From Minisyncoccota bacterium (GTDB lineage: Bacteria; Patescibacteriota; Minisyncoccia; Phycocordibacterales; UBA9973), in contig JAGOSX010000004.1 of assembly GCA_018062065.1 (NCBI GenBank), positions 1 through 43,331 of the forward strand: a stretch of DNA of 43,331 bases. The letters are read 5' to 3'. The position numbers and the translations under genes are program-made. The notes below the pieces were generated by a model that worked only from the letters and a program-made list of their open reading frames with translations, made no database searches and was not told the DNA's origin. Shown piece by piece: positions 15,375 through 23,828 of this stretch. Each line of letters begins with the position of its first letter. Position 1 is the stretch's first letter.

Positions 15375-16436
15375 ATGTTTAATCAAAATAACACCTTATC
15401 TATAAGTACTGGATCTATGATCCGCTTCCTACTTGTTTTGTTGGGATTTTTCTTGGTATGGGTATTACGAGATTTAGTTTTAGTAGTGTTGACTTCTATC
15501 GTTGTCGCGTCTTTTATGGAATCAACTGTACCTTTTTTAAAGAAAATTAAACTCGGTAGAGTTTTCGGGATGGCTATAGTTTATTTGATTTTGATTTTAC
15601 TCTTAGCTCTCTTTTTCTATCTTTTTGCGCCTTTGTTAATTACTGAAATTTATAATTTATCTATATTTTTGTCTACTTATGCTGTAGGGGTAGATTTTTT
15701 GAATTATTTTAATAATGAAGCTTTTGGCGGAGCTAAAGATATCGTTTCTAGTCTAGGAACTAATTTTTCTTTAGAATCTTTACTTGAAACTTCTGAAGCA
15801 TTTTTGCAAAATCTTTCAGGAGGATTCTTTACAACTTTATCTTTTGCTTTCGGAGGACTGTTTAACTTTGCTCTTATTCTAATCGTTTCTTTTTATCTTT
15901 CTATTCAAGAGAAGGGTATAGAGAATTTTTTGCGCATAATTTTGCCTGTGAAATACGAAGGTTATGTTGTTGATCTTTGGAATCGTTCTTCAAGGAAAAT
16001 AGCTCTTTGGATGAAAGGGCAAATCTTTGTGGCTTTTATGGTCGCTTTGCTTATTTATTTGGTTCTTGCATTGATGGGAATTGAATATGCTCTTCTGCTC
16101 GCTTTGATTGCGGGAATTACTCAAATCGTACCTTATGGAATTTGGGTAGCTTTAGTGCCTGCTTTGTCTTTTTCTTATTTGGCGGGAGGGACTAATGTCG
16201 CTTTAACGGTTTTCGCAGTATATATGATTATTCATCAATTTGAATCTTTCTTATTTACTCCGCTTCTGATAAATAAAGTAGTTGGGCTTTCTCCGCTTGT
16301 AGTTATTTTATCTTTGCTTATTGGTTTTGAATTGGCAGGATTTTGGGGTATTATTTTAGCTATACCTGTTGCGGTAGTTTTGATGGAATATATGTCAGAC
16401 TTAGAAAAGCAAAAAATAAATATCAAAAATAATTAA
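15375..16436 (+). CDS. AI-2E family membrane permease
   Basis: A 353-residue membrane protein with two or three hydrophobic helices at the N-terminus, a soluble middle (about 90-150), and the conserved C-terminal half with GxxQIVPYGIWVALVPALSF and the ending HQFESFLFTPLLINKVVGLSPLVVILSLLIG. These are the marks of the AI-2E / PerM-type family. Members export small molecules or act as Na+/H+ exchangers; the substrate here is unknown. metG begins six bases downstream. Confidence 0.9.
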   Translation: MFNQNNTLSISTGSMIRFLLVLLGFFLVWVLRDLVLVVLTSIVVASFMESTVPFLKKIKLGRVFGMAIVYLILILLLALFFYLFAPLLITEIYNLSIFLSTYAVGVDFLNYFNNEAFGGAKDIVSSLGTNFSLESLLETSEAFLQNLSGGFFTTLSFAFGGLFNFALILIVSFYLSIQEKGIENFLRIILPVKYEGYVVDLWNRSSRKIALWMKGQIFVAFMVALLIYLVLALMGIEYALLLALIAGITQIVPYGIWVALVPALSFSYLAGGTNVALTVFAVYMIIHQFESFLFTPLLINKVVGLSPLVVILSLLIGFELAGFWGIILAIPVAVVLMEYMSDLEKQKINIKNN

Positions 16437-16442
16437 ATTCAA

Positions 16443-17912
16443 ATGGAAAAGAAAAACTTTTATCTTACAACAACATTACCTTACGTAAATGCAGAGCTTC
16501 ATATGGGGCATGCGCTAGAATTTGTGCGAGCTGATGCTATCGCTCGCTATAAAAAGCTTATCGGTTACGACGTATTTTTTAATACTGGGACTGATGAGCA
16601 CGGAATGAAAATTTACGAAAAAGCAAAAGAGAATAATATGGATGCGCAAGCTTTCGTCGATCAAAACTTTCTGAAATTTAAAGATTCTCTAAAAGCTTTC
16701 GGTATGAGTGAAGATTTGCATTTTATTCGTACTACTGACGATCGTCATATTGCTCTCGCGCAAGAGTTCTGGAAAAGGGTTTATGATAACGGATATATTT
16801 ATAAGAAAAACTATGAAGCAAAATATTGCGTAGGTTGCGAAAGCGAGAAGACAGATAGTGAATTAAATGATAAAGGATTTTGCCCTGATCATAACGGTAT
16901 TCCGCTAGAAACTATTAGCGAAGAAAATTACTTTTTTAAATATAGTGAATTTACTGATAAGCTTTTAAAATTTTACGAAGAAAACCCAAACTTCATAGTT
17001 CCAGAATTTCGTTACAACGAAATCAAAGCTTTCGTTGCGCGCGGTTTGCAAGATTTCTCTATCTCAAGACTCAAGAGCAAAATGCCTTGGGGAATACCGG
17101 TGCCGGGTGACTCTCTACACGTTATGTATGTTTGGTTTGATGCCCTTACTAACTATATCAATACGCTAGATTGGCCTTTCGACTACTCTCAAGATAAACA
17201 AAATAATGAATCTTTGTTTGAAAGATATTGGGTGAATGGAAATCCGACTCAATATTGCGGGAAAGATAATACTCGTTTTCAAGGAGCTATGTGGCAAGCA
17301 ATGCTAATCGCTGCAGGTTTTCCAAATTCTCATCAAATCATAGTGAACGGTTTTATTACTGGAGACGGAGGGGTAAAGATGAGTAAGACTTTAGGAAACG
17401 TTATCAATCCGAGAGAAATAGTAGAAGAATACGGTACTGATGCTTTGCGGTATTTTTTACTTCGTGAGATATCAAGTTTTGAAGATAGTCCTTTTACTCG
17501 TGAACGTTTTTTAGATGCTTATAATTCCGGACTTGCGAATGGCTTAGGGAATTTATCTTCTAGAATCTTAACTTTGTCTGAAAAATACCTAGATAGTTGT
17601 CCTGAAATTCCTGCTACTTCAATCCCAGAAGATTTTTTCTTGCAACTAGAAAAGTTTGATATTAAAGGGGCTTGTGATTTAGTTTGGGATCGCGTTACAA
17701 AACTTGATAAAAGAATTCAAGAAACTGAACCCTTCAAAGTTGTAAAAGTAGATTTAGAAAAAGGAAAAGCTTTAATCTCGGAAATGGTTTTAGAACTTTA
17801 TACAATAGCAAGAATGCTAAATCCAATAATGCCGGAAACTAATGAAAAACTAAAAGTCCTAATCAAGGCGAACAAAAAGCCCGAAAATCCACTATTTTTA
17901 AGAAAAGACTAA
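16443..17912 (+). CDS. metG: Methionyl-tRNA synthetase
   Basis: A 489-residue class I synthetase. The HIGH motif is HMGH (20-23), the KMSKS loop is KMSKT (312-316), and the connective peptide has CVGCES followed by CPDHNG, a reduced zinc knuckle of the four-ligand type. The helical anticodon-binding domain ends the protein; there is no C-terminal tRNA-binding EMAP domain, as in many short bacterial forms. The gene starts six bases after the permease stop and has no visible ribosome binding site. Confidence 0.95.
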   Translation: MEKKNFYLTTTLPYVNAELHMGHALEFVRADAIARYKKLIGYDVFFNTGTDEHGMKIYEKAKENNMDAQAFVDQNFLKFKDSLKAFGMSEDLHFIRTTDDRHIALAQEFWKRVYDNGYIYKKNYEAKYCVGCESEKTDSELNDKGFCPDHNGIPLETISEENYFFKYSEFTDKLLKFYEENPNFIVPEFRYNEIKAFVARGLQDFSISRLKSKMPWGIPVPGDSLHVMYVWFDALTNYINTLDWPFDYSQDKQNNESLFERYWVNGNPTQYCGKDNTRFQGAMWQAMLIAAGFPNSHQIIVNGFITGDGGVKMSKTLGNVINPREIVEEYGTDALRYFLLREISSFEDSPFTRERFLDAYNSGLANGLGNLSSRILTLSEKYLDSCPEIPATSIPEDFFLQLEKFDIKGACDLVWDRVTKLDKRIQETEPFKVVKVDLEKGKALISEMVLELYTIARMLNPIMPETNEKLKVLIKANKKPENPLFLRKD

Positions 17913-17917
17913 TTAGC

Positions 17918-17941
17918 TTTACAAAACTATTTTTATATAGT
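17918..17941. repeat. Second copy of the TTTACAAAACTAT sequence
   Basis: TTTACAAAACTAT at 17918-17930, followed by the partner ATAGT at 17937-17941. It matches 13179-13202 in sequence and in placing: after a tRNA synthetase gene and before an orphan gene. It may be a promoter -35 region with a small hairpin. Confidence 0.4.
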
Positions 17942-17984
17942 AACCTGTAAGGGAAATTGTTTTTTTAAATTAAATCTTCTAAAA

Positions 17985-18575
17985 ATGAAAACGATAATAA
18001 ATTTTATTAGTTCTAAGCTTAATATATTACAATATCTATTGTTAATAATTATAGTTTTAGGTTTTATTTCCTCAGTATTTCTGATTGAAAGAAAAGAGAT
18101 GCTTTTAGTTATTTTGTTTTTATTCAACTTTTGTTTACAGTGGTGTGTAATAAGGTTTTATAAAAATTCAAATAATTATTTTTTAAATTTTTCACTTCTT
18201 ACTCAAACTTTTATTTTAGGTAAATCTTTAAATATATTTTTATATTTAGTATCCAATAGAGATATACTTCAGCTTGAAGTTGGAAAAATTTTTATGTATG
18301 TTATTCTTCTTTTGTTTAGCATATTTGGAACTTTATTTCACCCTTCATTTATGGGGAATTGGGAGAATTGGGGAAATAAGTTTTCTATTATAAGAAAGTT
18401 TTTCCCCAATTTAAATATTGAAAAAGGAAAAAAGTTATTTTTAATCACGCTTTCTATACTAAATTTATTTTTAGTTATAATTATAGGTGGTCCGAACGTT
18501 TTAATTTTTGTATTGTACACTCTTGTTGTTATCTTTTCTTGTACTATCATTTTTGATTTGAAAGCGGTGAAATAA
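17985..18575 (+). CDS. Small integral membrane protein, unknown
   Basis: A 196-residue protein that is almost all membrane helices, about six (for example LQYLLLIIIVLGFISSVFL, LLVILFLFNFCLQW, FLITLSILNLFLVIIIGG). The short loops are basic. I recognise no family. It is more AT-rich than metG and stands alone between a repeat-like promoter region and its own terminator, whose loop contains the stop codon. Confidence 0.65.
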   Translation: MKTIINFISSKLNILQYLLLIIIVLGFISSVFLIERKEMLLVILFLFNFCLQWCVIRFYKNSNNYFLNFSLLTQTFILGKSLNIFLYLVSNRDILQLEVGKIFMYVILLLFSIFGTLFHPSFMGNWENWGNKFSIIRKFFPNLNIEKGKKLFLITLSILNLFLVIIIGGPNVLIFVLYTLVVIFSCTIIFDLKAVK

Positions 18576-18587
18576 GCCGCTTTTTTT
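18561..18587 (+). terminator. Terminator overlapping the membrane-protein stop codon
   Basis: AAAGCGG (18561-18567) pairs with CCGCTTT (18577-18583), followed by T to 18587. The TAA stop (18573-18575) lies in the loop. Confidence 0.85.
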
Positions 18588-18592
18588 ATTTA

Positions 18593-18616
18593 CCTCGTAA
18601 ATCGAGATTGACGGGG
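18593..18616. repeat. 24-bp palindromic repeat, type A (copy 2, diverged)
   Basis: CCTCGTAAATCGAGATTG then ACGGGG. It keeps the TCGAGA core and the ACGGGG end of the other copies but has lost part of the pairing. The rest of the 18576-18776 gap holds a small hairpin ATCTTT / AAAGAT (18620-18637) and a 21-codon frame at 18644 that I do not regard as a gene. Confidence 0.55.
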
Positions 18617-18776
18617 TTTATCTTTTTATGTAAAGATAGATATATGAATCCCGTAGTAGATTTTCAAATCATTACTGGAGTAATAGGTTTAAATAAAATA
18701 CAAGTTTAGTTTTATTATTAATTTTAATTATATTTTCAAATAAAGTTTTGAAACAATTTGAAAATTCACTAACGGG

Positions 18777-19598
18777 ATGAAATACATAGATATCCATTCG
18801 CATATTAATATAGATCCGCTTTTGGGGAATAAAGATGAGGTTATAAAAAGAATGCTTGAGCAAGAAGTAGGGACTATTATTATAGGTACTGATTTTAATT
18901 TATCTCAAATCGCTTTAGGTTTAGCGAAAGAATATGATTTTATTTACGCTGGAGTAGGACTTCATCCAAACGATAATCTGAGCGAAGAATTTAATTACGA
19001 GAAATATTTAGCTTTAGCGAAAAATGAAAAAGTAGTTTGCATAGGGGAAACAGGGCTCGACTATTTTAGAAACGAAGGAGAAGAAAATAAAATTCGCCAA
19101 AAAGAAATTTTTAAGCGCCATATAGAGCTCGCTATAGAGGTAAATAAACCTCTTATGATTCACGCTCGTCCGAGCAAGGGGAGTATGCCCGTCCGACCGA
19201 ATGAAGTCGGTCATTCGGGCGGGGATGCGTATATTGATGCACTTGATATCTTGGAAATATATAAAAAAGATAATCCTATGCTTCATGCGAATTTTCATTT
19301 CTTCGTAGGTGATTTAGAAATTGCAAAAAGAATTTTAAAAAACAACTGGACTGTGTCTTTTGATGGACCAATAACTTTTGCGCGAGATTATGATGAAGTT
19401 ATAAAGTTTTTACCGATAGAGAATATTATGTGCGAGACGGATGCACCCTTTGCGGCACCCGTGCCTCATCGAGGGAAAACCTGCGAGCCGTATATGGTAA
19501 TAGAAATATATAAAAAAATAGCCGAAATAAAAGGTTTAGATTTAGAAACTACAACCTCCAAAATCCGCGAAAACGTAAAAAGAGTTTTTAGATTTTAA
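18777..19598 (+). CDS. tatD: TatD-family metal-dependent hydrolase (DNase)
   Basis: A 273-residue TIM-barrel hydrolase. The metal site is H7-x-H9 (IDIHSHIN), GETGLDYF gives the Glu, MIHARPS the next His, and CETDAPFAAP the final Asp. TatD enzymes are 3'-5' exonucleases used in DNA repair or turnover. Residues 138-149 (PVRPNEVGHSGG) interrupt the usual SKGSM-DAYxDAL junction and are encoded by a 36-base palindromic insert that keeps the frame. The gene ends exactly where recG, on the other strand, ends. Confidence 0.92.
   Translation: MKYIDIHSHINIDPLLGNKDEVIKRMLEQEVGTIIIGTDFNLSQIALGLAKEYDFIYAGVGLHPNDNLSEEFNYEKYLALAKNEKVVCIGETGLDYFRNEGEENKIRQKEIFKRHIELAIEVNKPLMIHARPSKGSMPVRPNEVGHSGGDAYIDALDILEIYKKDNPMLHANFHFFVGDLEIAKRILKNNWTVSFDGPITFARDYDEVIKFLPIENIMCETDAPFAAPVPHRGKTCEPYMVIEIYKKIAEIKGLDLETTTSKIRENVKRVFRF
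19188..19224. repeat. GC-rich palindrome inserted in frame in tatD
   Basis: CCGAATGA and TCATTCGG pair exactly around AGTCGG, with GC-rich flanks CCCGTC and GGGCGGGG. An alternative fold pairs GACCGA with TCGGTC. Twelve codons (36 bases) are added to tatD. Confidence 0.75.
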
Positions 19599-21767
19599 TT
19601 ATTCAAAATGAATATTTTGGTTTTTTTCTTTTACTTTTTGCTTTAGGATAGGGTAGTCTTTTAATTCTCTATCTTTATTTATTATTTCTAAAGCTTCAGT
19701 CCTTGCCGCAGAAACCATTTTAATATTTTTAATAGCTTCCATCCCGAGGTCGGTTATACCCCATTGCTTGCCACCTGAAAGCTCTCCTGCGCCTCGAAGA
19801 GTTAGATCTAACTCTGATAATTCAAAACCGTTTTTTGCAGTTTTAAGAGCATTTAATCTATCTATAGTTTTTTGACTTTTAGCATCAGCAAATACGTAGC
19901 AATATGCTTGATGAGTACCGCGAATTACTCTACCGCGTAGTTGATGAAGTTGCGAAAGTCCAAATCTCTCAGCTCCTTCGATAATTATCATAGTTGCATT
20001 CGGAACGTTGACTCCAACTTCGACGACAGAAGTCGCGACTAAAATATCTATTTTTTTACTATGAAAATTAAGCATTATTTCTTCTTTCTTTTGTTTGGTC
20101 ATTTTAGAATGCAAAATATCGATATTGTGTTCTTTGAAAACTTCTTTCTTGAGCCTTTTAGCTTCTTCGGTAACAGATTTCATTTCTATTTTATCGTCTT
20201 CGCTTGTATCAATACGAGGGCAAATGATGTAAAGCTGTCTTCCATTTTTTAATTCTTTACGAATTTCTTCATACGTTTTTTCTCTTTTGTTTGGAGTTAT
20301 GATTTCTGTGATTATAGGTTTACGTCCGCTTGGCATTTCAGAAAGTAAAGATAAATCCAAGTCTCCATAAATAGTTAAAGCGAGCGTTCGGGGTATAGGA
20401 GTAGCCGTCATAGAAAGTAGGTGAGGGTAAATATCGTCTTTTTTCACTAACTCACGTCTTTGCTTGGTTCCGAAGCGATGTTGCTCGTCGATAATTACGA
20501 GAGCTAAGTGTTTGAATTTTACTGACTTTTGAATAAGAGTATGCGTTCCTATTAGTATAGGTATTTCCCCGTTTGCTACCCATTTGAGTAATTGAGTACG
20601 AGAAATATCAGTCCAAGTTTTCGGATTTGTTTTAGAAGGGAATTTACGGCAAGTTTTTCCAGTAATAAGTCCAATATTAATTCCTAGATTTTCAAAATAT
20701 TTTATAAAAGATTCAAAGTGCTGAGTAGCAAGGATTTCAGTCGGGACCATATAGGCTACTTGAAGATTTCCGAAATCTTGTTTTTTGTTTAGTTCTTTGT
20801 TGATAGGGCGTTCGTTGATTGTAGCGTAGCTTATTGCTCCAGCTACGAGAGTTTTACCACTACCGACGTCTCCTTCAAGCAAACGAGACATAGGATAGTC
20901 TTTTTCTAGATCATTTAAAATAATATTGATAGCTTCTTTTTGAGAATTAGTCGGAGAGAAGGGGAAATTACTTAAGAATTTTTTTATTTCTTGTTCTTTG
21001 ATATTGATTTGGAAAGCTTTATGGTCTTTGTATTCGAGACGAGCTTTTTGCCTTTCTAATTGAATAAAAAAAACTTCTTCAAAGGCAAACCTCTTGCGAG
21101 CTATGTCACGGTCATTTTTGTCTTTTGGTATATGTATCCAGATTAGAGCAGTTTTAAGGCTCGGTAAATTATATTTTTCTAAAATACTTTTTGGTATATA
21201 GTCTTCTAAATTGTCTAAAGTTTTTTCTTTGATTATTTTTTCAATTGCATGGTAGAACCATTTAGAAGTTATTCCTCTAGTCTCGCGATAAATAGGGTAG
21301 GAAAGCCCAAAATCTTTTTCTCCAGAATTAAATAAAGTGTCGTGTTTATCTATAGAAAGGTTTGGAGTTCTCTCTATTTCAGGATTAGCTAAATATATAC
21401 CAGCTTTATTTTGCATAATTTTACCAGTGAGTTTTACGTTGTCTCCGTCGCGAATCATCTTTGCGAGGTATGGTTGATTGAACCAAATAATTTTTATTTT
21501 TCCAGTTAAATCTTCAGCGTACCCTTCGCCCATAGGGATTTTGCTTTTAAAACCTTTTTTAGTTTGGAGTTTAGAAATTTTAGCGTATATTGTTGCACTT
21601 TCTCCACCAACTAAATCTGAAATATTTTTTACTTCACTCATATCACTATAACGAATAGGGAAGTAGAAAAGTAAATCCGAAACAGTAAAAAGCTCTAGTT
21701 TCGCTAAAGCTTTCTTTTGTTCAATATCTAAACGAAAATTCTTTTCTAATTTGTCTCCTAAGTTCAT
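19599..21767 (-). CDS. recG: ATP-dependent DNA helicase RecG
   Basis: A 722-residue superfamily 2 helicase that remodels stalled forks and Holliday junctions. The N-terminal wedge/OB domain (LGDKLEKNFRLDIEQKKALAKLEL region, then KISKLQTKKGFKSK) is followed by motif I GDVGSGKT, motif II DEQHRFG, motif III SMTATPIPRT and motif VI QLRGRVIRG. The length is slightly above E. coli RecG (693). The ATG overlaps the stop of the receiver gene by one base (TAATG), so it is translated with the two receivers on one message. Its stop directly abuts the tatD stop of the other strand. Confidence 0.95.
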   Translation of the reverse strand: MNLGDKLEKNFRLDIEQKKALAKLELFTVSDLLFYFPIRYSDMSEVKNISDLVGGESATIYAKISKLQTKKGFKSKIPMGEGYAEDLTGKIKIIWFNQPYLAKMIRDGDNVKLTGKIMQNKAGIYLANPEIERTPNLSIDKHDTLFNSGEKDFGLSYPIYRETRGITSKWFYHAIEKIIKEKTLDNLEDYIPKSILEKYNLPSLKTALIWIHIPKDKNDRDIARKRFAFEEVFFIQLERQKARLEYKDHKAFQINIKEQEIKKFLSNFPFSPTNSQKEAINIILNDLEKDYPMSRLLEGDVGSGKTLVAGAISYATINERPINKELNKKQDFGNLQVAYMVPTEILATQHFESFIKYFENLGINIGLITGKTCRKFPSKTNPKTWTDISRTQLLKWVANGEIPILIGTHTLIQKSVKFKHLALVIIDEQHRFGTKQRRELVKKDDIYPHLLSMTATPIPRTLALTIYGDLDLSLLSEMPSGRKPIITEIITPNKREKTYEEIRKELKNGRQLYIICPRIDTSEDDKIEMKSVTEEAKRLKKEVFKEHNIDILHSKMTKQKKEEIMLNFHSKKIDILVATSVVEVGVNVPNATMIIIEGAERFGLSQLHQLRGRVIRGTHQAYCYVFADAKSQKTIDRLNALKTAKNGFELSELDLTLRGAGELSGGKQWGITDLGMEAIKNIKMVSAARTEALEIINKDRELKDYPILKQKVKEKNQNIHFE

Positions 21768-22147
21768 TAGCCTATCAATGATTTTAATTTGGCTACAAGT
21801 TCGTCCAAAGTGAAATTAGATTTCACCATAAAATCATTCACACCTAATTTATTTGCTTTCGCAATATCTTTATCTTCAGCTAAGTTTGAGAATACGATTA
21901 TCGGCACATTTGGGATTTTATTTTCTTCGCGAATTTTAGCTAAAATCGTAAATCCATCAACATCAGGCAAAAGTAAATCAAGTAAAATTATATTTATATC
22001 TCGATTCGTTTCGATTTTCTCAAAGGCTTCAACGCTATTAGAAGCAGTCAAAACGTCGTAACCTTCTTTGGTTAATTTCTTCGCTTCAAGTCCTTGCAAG
22101 AAGTCATCATCTTCAATTATTAAAACTTTTTTCATTTTTTTATCCAA
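21767..22147 (-). CDS. Stand-alone response-regulator receiver (second of pair)
   Basis: A 126-residue CheY-like receiver with no output domain. The acidic pair is IEDDD at the N-terminus, the phosphorylated Asp is in ILLDLLLPDVDG, the switch residue is in VFSNL, and the conserved Lys is in FMVKSNF. The ending TLDELVAKLKSLIG nearly repeats that of its neighbour, so the two arose by duplication. Its first eight bases overlap the end of the upstream receiver gene. Confidence 0.92.
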   Translation of the reverse strand: MDKKMKKVLIIEDDDFLQGLEAKKLTKEGYDVLTASNSVEAFEKIETNRDINIILLDLLLPDVDGFTILAKIREENKIPNVPIIVFSNLAEDKDIAKANKLGVNDFMVKSNFTLDELVAKLKSLIG

Positions 22148-22517
22148 TTAAATTTCTAATTTTTTCGACTAATTCATCTAAAGTAAAGTTTGCTTTGGTT
22201 AAGAAGTCTGTTACCCCGAGAGAATTTACTTTCTTTTGTCTTTCAGCATCATCAGAATTAGAGAATACAATAACTTGAGTTTCTTTCGTGTTTGGGTTTT
22301 CGCGAATCTTTTGTAGTACAGTTACTCCATCCACATTTGGTAAAAGTAAATCAAGTAATATCAAATCTATAGTTTTTGCTTCTTCAGTATTTAAGTGAGT
22401 GAAGGCATCTTCTCCTGAAGTTGCAATTAAAACATCATAACCGTTATCTTTTAGCTTTTTCGCTTCCATGCTAAGCATGAGAGGATCGTCTTCGATTATT
22501 AGTACTTTTTTAGCCAT
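22140..22517 (-). CDS. Stand-alone response-regulator receiver (first of pair)
   Basis: A 125-residue receiver without an output domain. IEDDP is the acidic pocket, LILLDLLLPNVDG holds the phosphoacceptor Asp, VFSNS the switch Ser, and FLTKANF the Lys. It lies 35 bases downstream of the histidine kinase and has its own TATAAT box six bases upstream of the ATG. The kinase is its likely phosphodonor. With no output domain, it must signal by protein contact, as CheY does. Confidence 0.92.
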   Translation of the reverse strand: MAKKVLIIEDDPLMLSMEAKKLKDNGYDVLIATSGEDAFTHLNTEEAKTIDLILLDLLLPNVDGVTVLQKIRENPNTKETQVIVFSNSDDAERQKKVNSLGVTDFLTKANFTLDELVEKIRNLIG

Positions 22518-22523
22518 ACCTAA

Positions 22524-22529
22524 ATTATA
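22524..22529 (-). promoter_or_regulatory. TATAAT box, leaderless, before the receiver pair
   Basis: A perfect TATAAT on the minus strand, then six bases (TTAGGT) to the ATG at 22517. No TG extension is present. Confidence 0.6.
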
Positions 22530-22552
22530 TATTACTTAGGATTAAGTGCAAA

Positions 22553-23296
22553 CTATTCATATATAGGCAAAGTAAAGTAAAAGATAGTTCCATCTCCAGG
22601 TTGACTTTCAAACCAGATTTGGCCCTCTGATTTATCTATAATTTTCTTTACTGTATAAAGTCCGATTCCTGTACCAGTGATTTCTCTTTTCTCTGCTTCT
22701 GTGTCGCGGTAAAACTTTTCAAATATGCGGTTTTTACCTTCTTCGGAAATGCCAGTACCCGTATCTTTGACCGAGACTTGGATTTTGTTTTCTAATTCTT
22801 TAGCGGTGATAAATACTTTACCGTGAGGGTCACTATATTTAATAGCATTTTCTATAAGGTTTTGAAGCACTACTCTTAATTTTTCTTTATCAGCTCGCAT
22901 AAATTTTAATACATGATCTGGTCTTAGAAAAATCATTTCAATACCTTTAGCGTGCGCTTCACCCGAGAAGTCAAAAATAGTTTCTTCTAATAACTCGCAA
23001 ATATTTACTTTTTCAAAAATATAACTTCTTTCAACTATGTTTTCAGTTTTATTAGTATCTAGGATTTCTGTGAGGTTTTTAATTGCGCGCTCATTACTAT
23101 CTAGAGCTTTCTTCATCAAGTTTTCTTGCTCTGGAGTTAATTTACCTAAATCTCCATCTAAGAACATCTTGATGATCCATTTGAGTCCTGAGAGGGAAGT
23201 ACGAGCTTGATGACTCATAATCGAAACCATATCAGTTTTAAAAGATATAACTTGTTTTAATTTTTCATTTTCGTTTTTTAATTCTTCAATTTCCAT
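22553..23296 (-). CDS. Soluble histidine kinase
   Basis: A 247-residue kinase with no membrane segment or sensor domain. A short coiled coil (residues 1-20) leads to the HisKA box, with the phosphoacceptor H29 in SHQARTSL. The ATPase domain shows the N box NLIENAIKYS, G1 DTGTGIS and G2 GTGIGLYTVKKII. The signal must come through the coiled coil or a partner. Two receivers follow on the same strand. It starts six bases after a TGCTATAAT box. Confidence 0.93.
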   Translation of the reverse strand: MEIEELKNENEKLKQVISFKTDMVSIMSHQARTSLSGLKWIIKMFLDGDLGKLTPEQENLMKKALDSNERAIKNLTEILDTNKTENIVERSYIFEKVNICELLEETIFDFSGEAHAKGIEMIFLRPDHVLKFMRADKEKLRVVLQNLIENAIKYSDPHGKVFITAKELENKIQVSVKDTGTGISEEGKNRIFEKFYRDTEAEKREITGTGIGLYTVKKIIDKSEGQIWFESQPGDGTIFYFTLPIYE

Positions 23297-23302
23297 GCTT
23301 TT

Positions 23303-23311
23303 ATTATAGCA
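23303..23311 (-). promoter_or_regulatory. Extended -10 promoter, leaderless (kinase)
   Basis: TGCTATAAT on the minus strand, then six bases (AAAAGC) to the kinase ATG at 23296. It is back-to-back with the promoter at 23356-23364. Confidence 0.75.
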
Positions 23312-23355
23312 ATAAATATACAGAAAAACACAAACTAGAGAAATTTAAATTTCAG

Positions 23356-23364
23356 TGCTAGAAT
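23356..23364 (+). promoter_or_regulatory. Extended -10 promoter, leaderless
   Basis: TGCTAGAAT at 23356-23364, six bases (TTATTT), ATG at 23371. Confidence 0.65.
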
Positions 23365-23370
23365 TTATTT

Positions 23371-23823
23371 ATGGAAATATTTAATCTAAATTTTGTCGGA
23401 TTGTTTTTATTAATTGCTGGATTTGTAGTAGGGTTAGGGGCTGTATTAGTTATTGATATTCACGGATTTTTAGGCCGTAAGTCATCTTATTGGACTGTAG
23501 CAACTACGCGGACTCATAAAGTCACTAAACCTTTAATCTGGAGCGGAATGTTTTTAGCGATTATAGGCGGACTTATTTTTTATCGCGACGAACCTTTCTC
23601 CGGTATTCCTTTAATTCATAGTATTTTTGCTGTTATTTTAATTTTAAATGGTTTATTTTTGTCTTTTGTAGTTAGTCCATTTTTATTAAAAAAAGAAAAA
23701 GAAGGTAAAGATGGAGAATTACTACCTCAATCTTTGCAAAATAGAATAACTCTGAGCTTTATAATCTCAGCTTTATTTTGGTGGGGCAGCTTAGTTTTGT
23801 TAGTTGTTTATTTGCTGAATTAA
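23371..23823 (+). CDS. Four-helix membrane protein, unknown
   Basis: A 150-residue protein with about four membrane helices (VGLFLLIAGFVVGLGAVLVI; PLIWSGMFLAIIGGLIF; LIHSIFAVILILNGLFLSFVV; LSFIISALFWWGSLVLLVV). Conserved-looking polar residues lie between helices 1 and 2 (GFLGRKSSYWTVATTRTHKVTK), including a histidine. The overall look resembles small CopD- or DUF420-like membrane proteins, but I cannot assign a family. The DUF1801 gene follows after five bases. Confidence 0.65.
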   Translation: MEIFNLNFVGLFLLIAGFVVGLGAVLVIDIHGFLGRKSSYWTVATTRTHKVTKPLIWSGMFLAIIGGLIFYRDEPFSGIPLIHSIFAVILILNGLFLSFVVSPFLLKKEKEGKDGELLPQSLQNRITLSFIISALFWWGSLVLLVVYLLN

Positions 23824-23828
23824 TAAAT

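Noticed and set aside
18644-18709. A 21-codon frame between metG's neighbour and tatD
   Set aside because: Too short, with no good promoter or homologue that I can recognise.
23778-23828. Longer start for the DUF1801 gene
   Set aside because: It would overlap the membrane-protein gene and adds residues outside the family.
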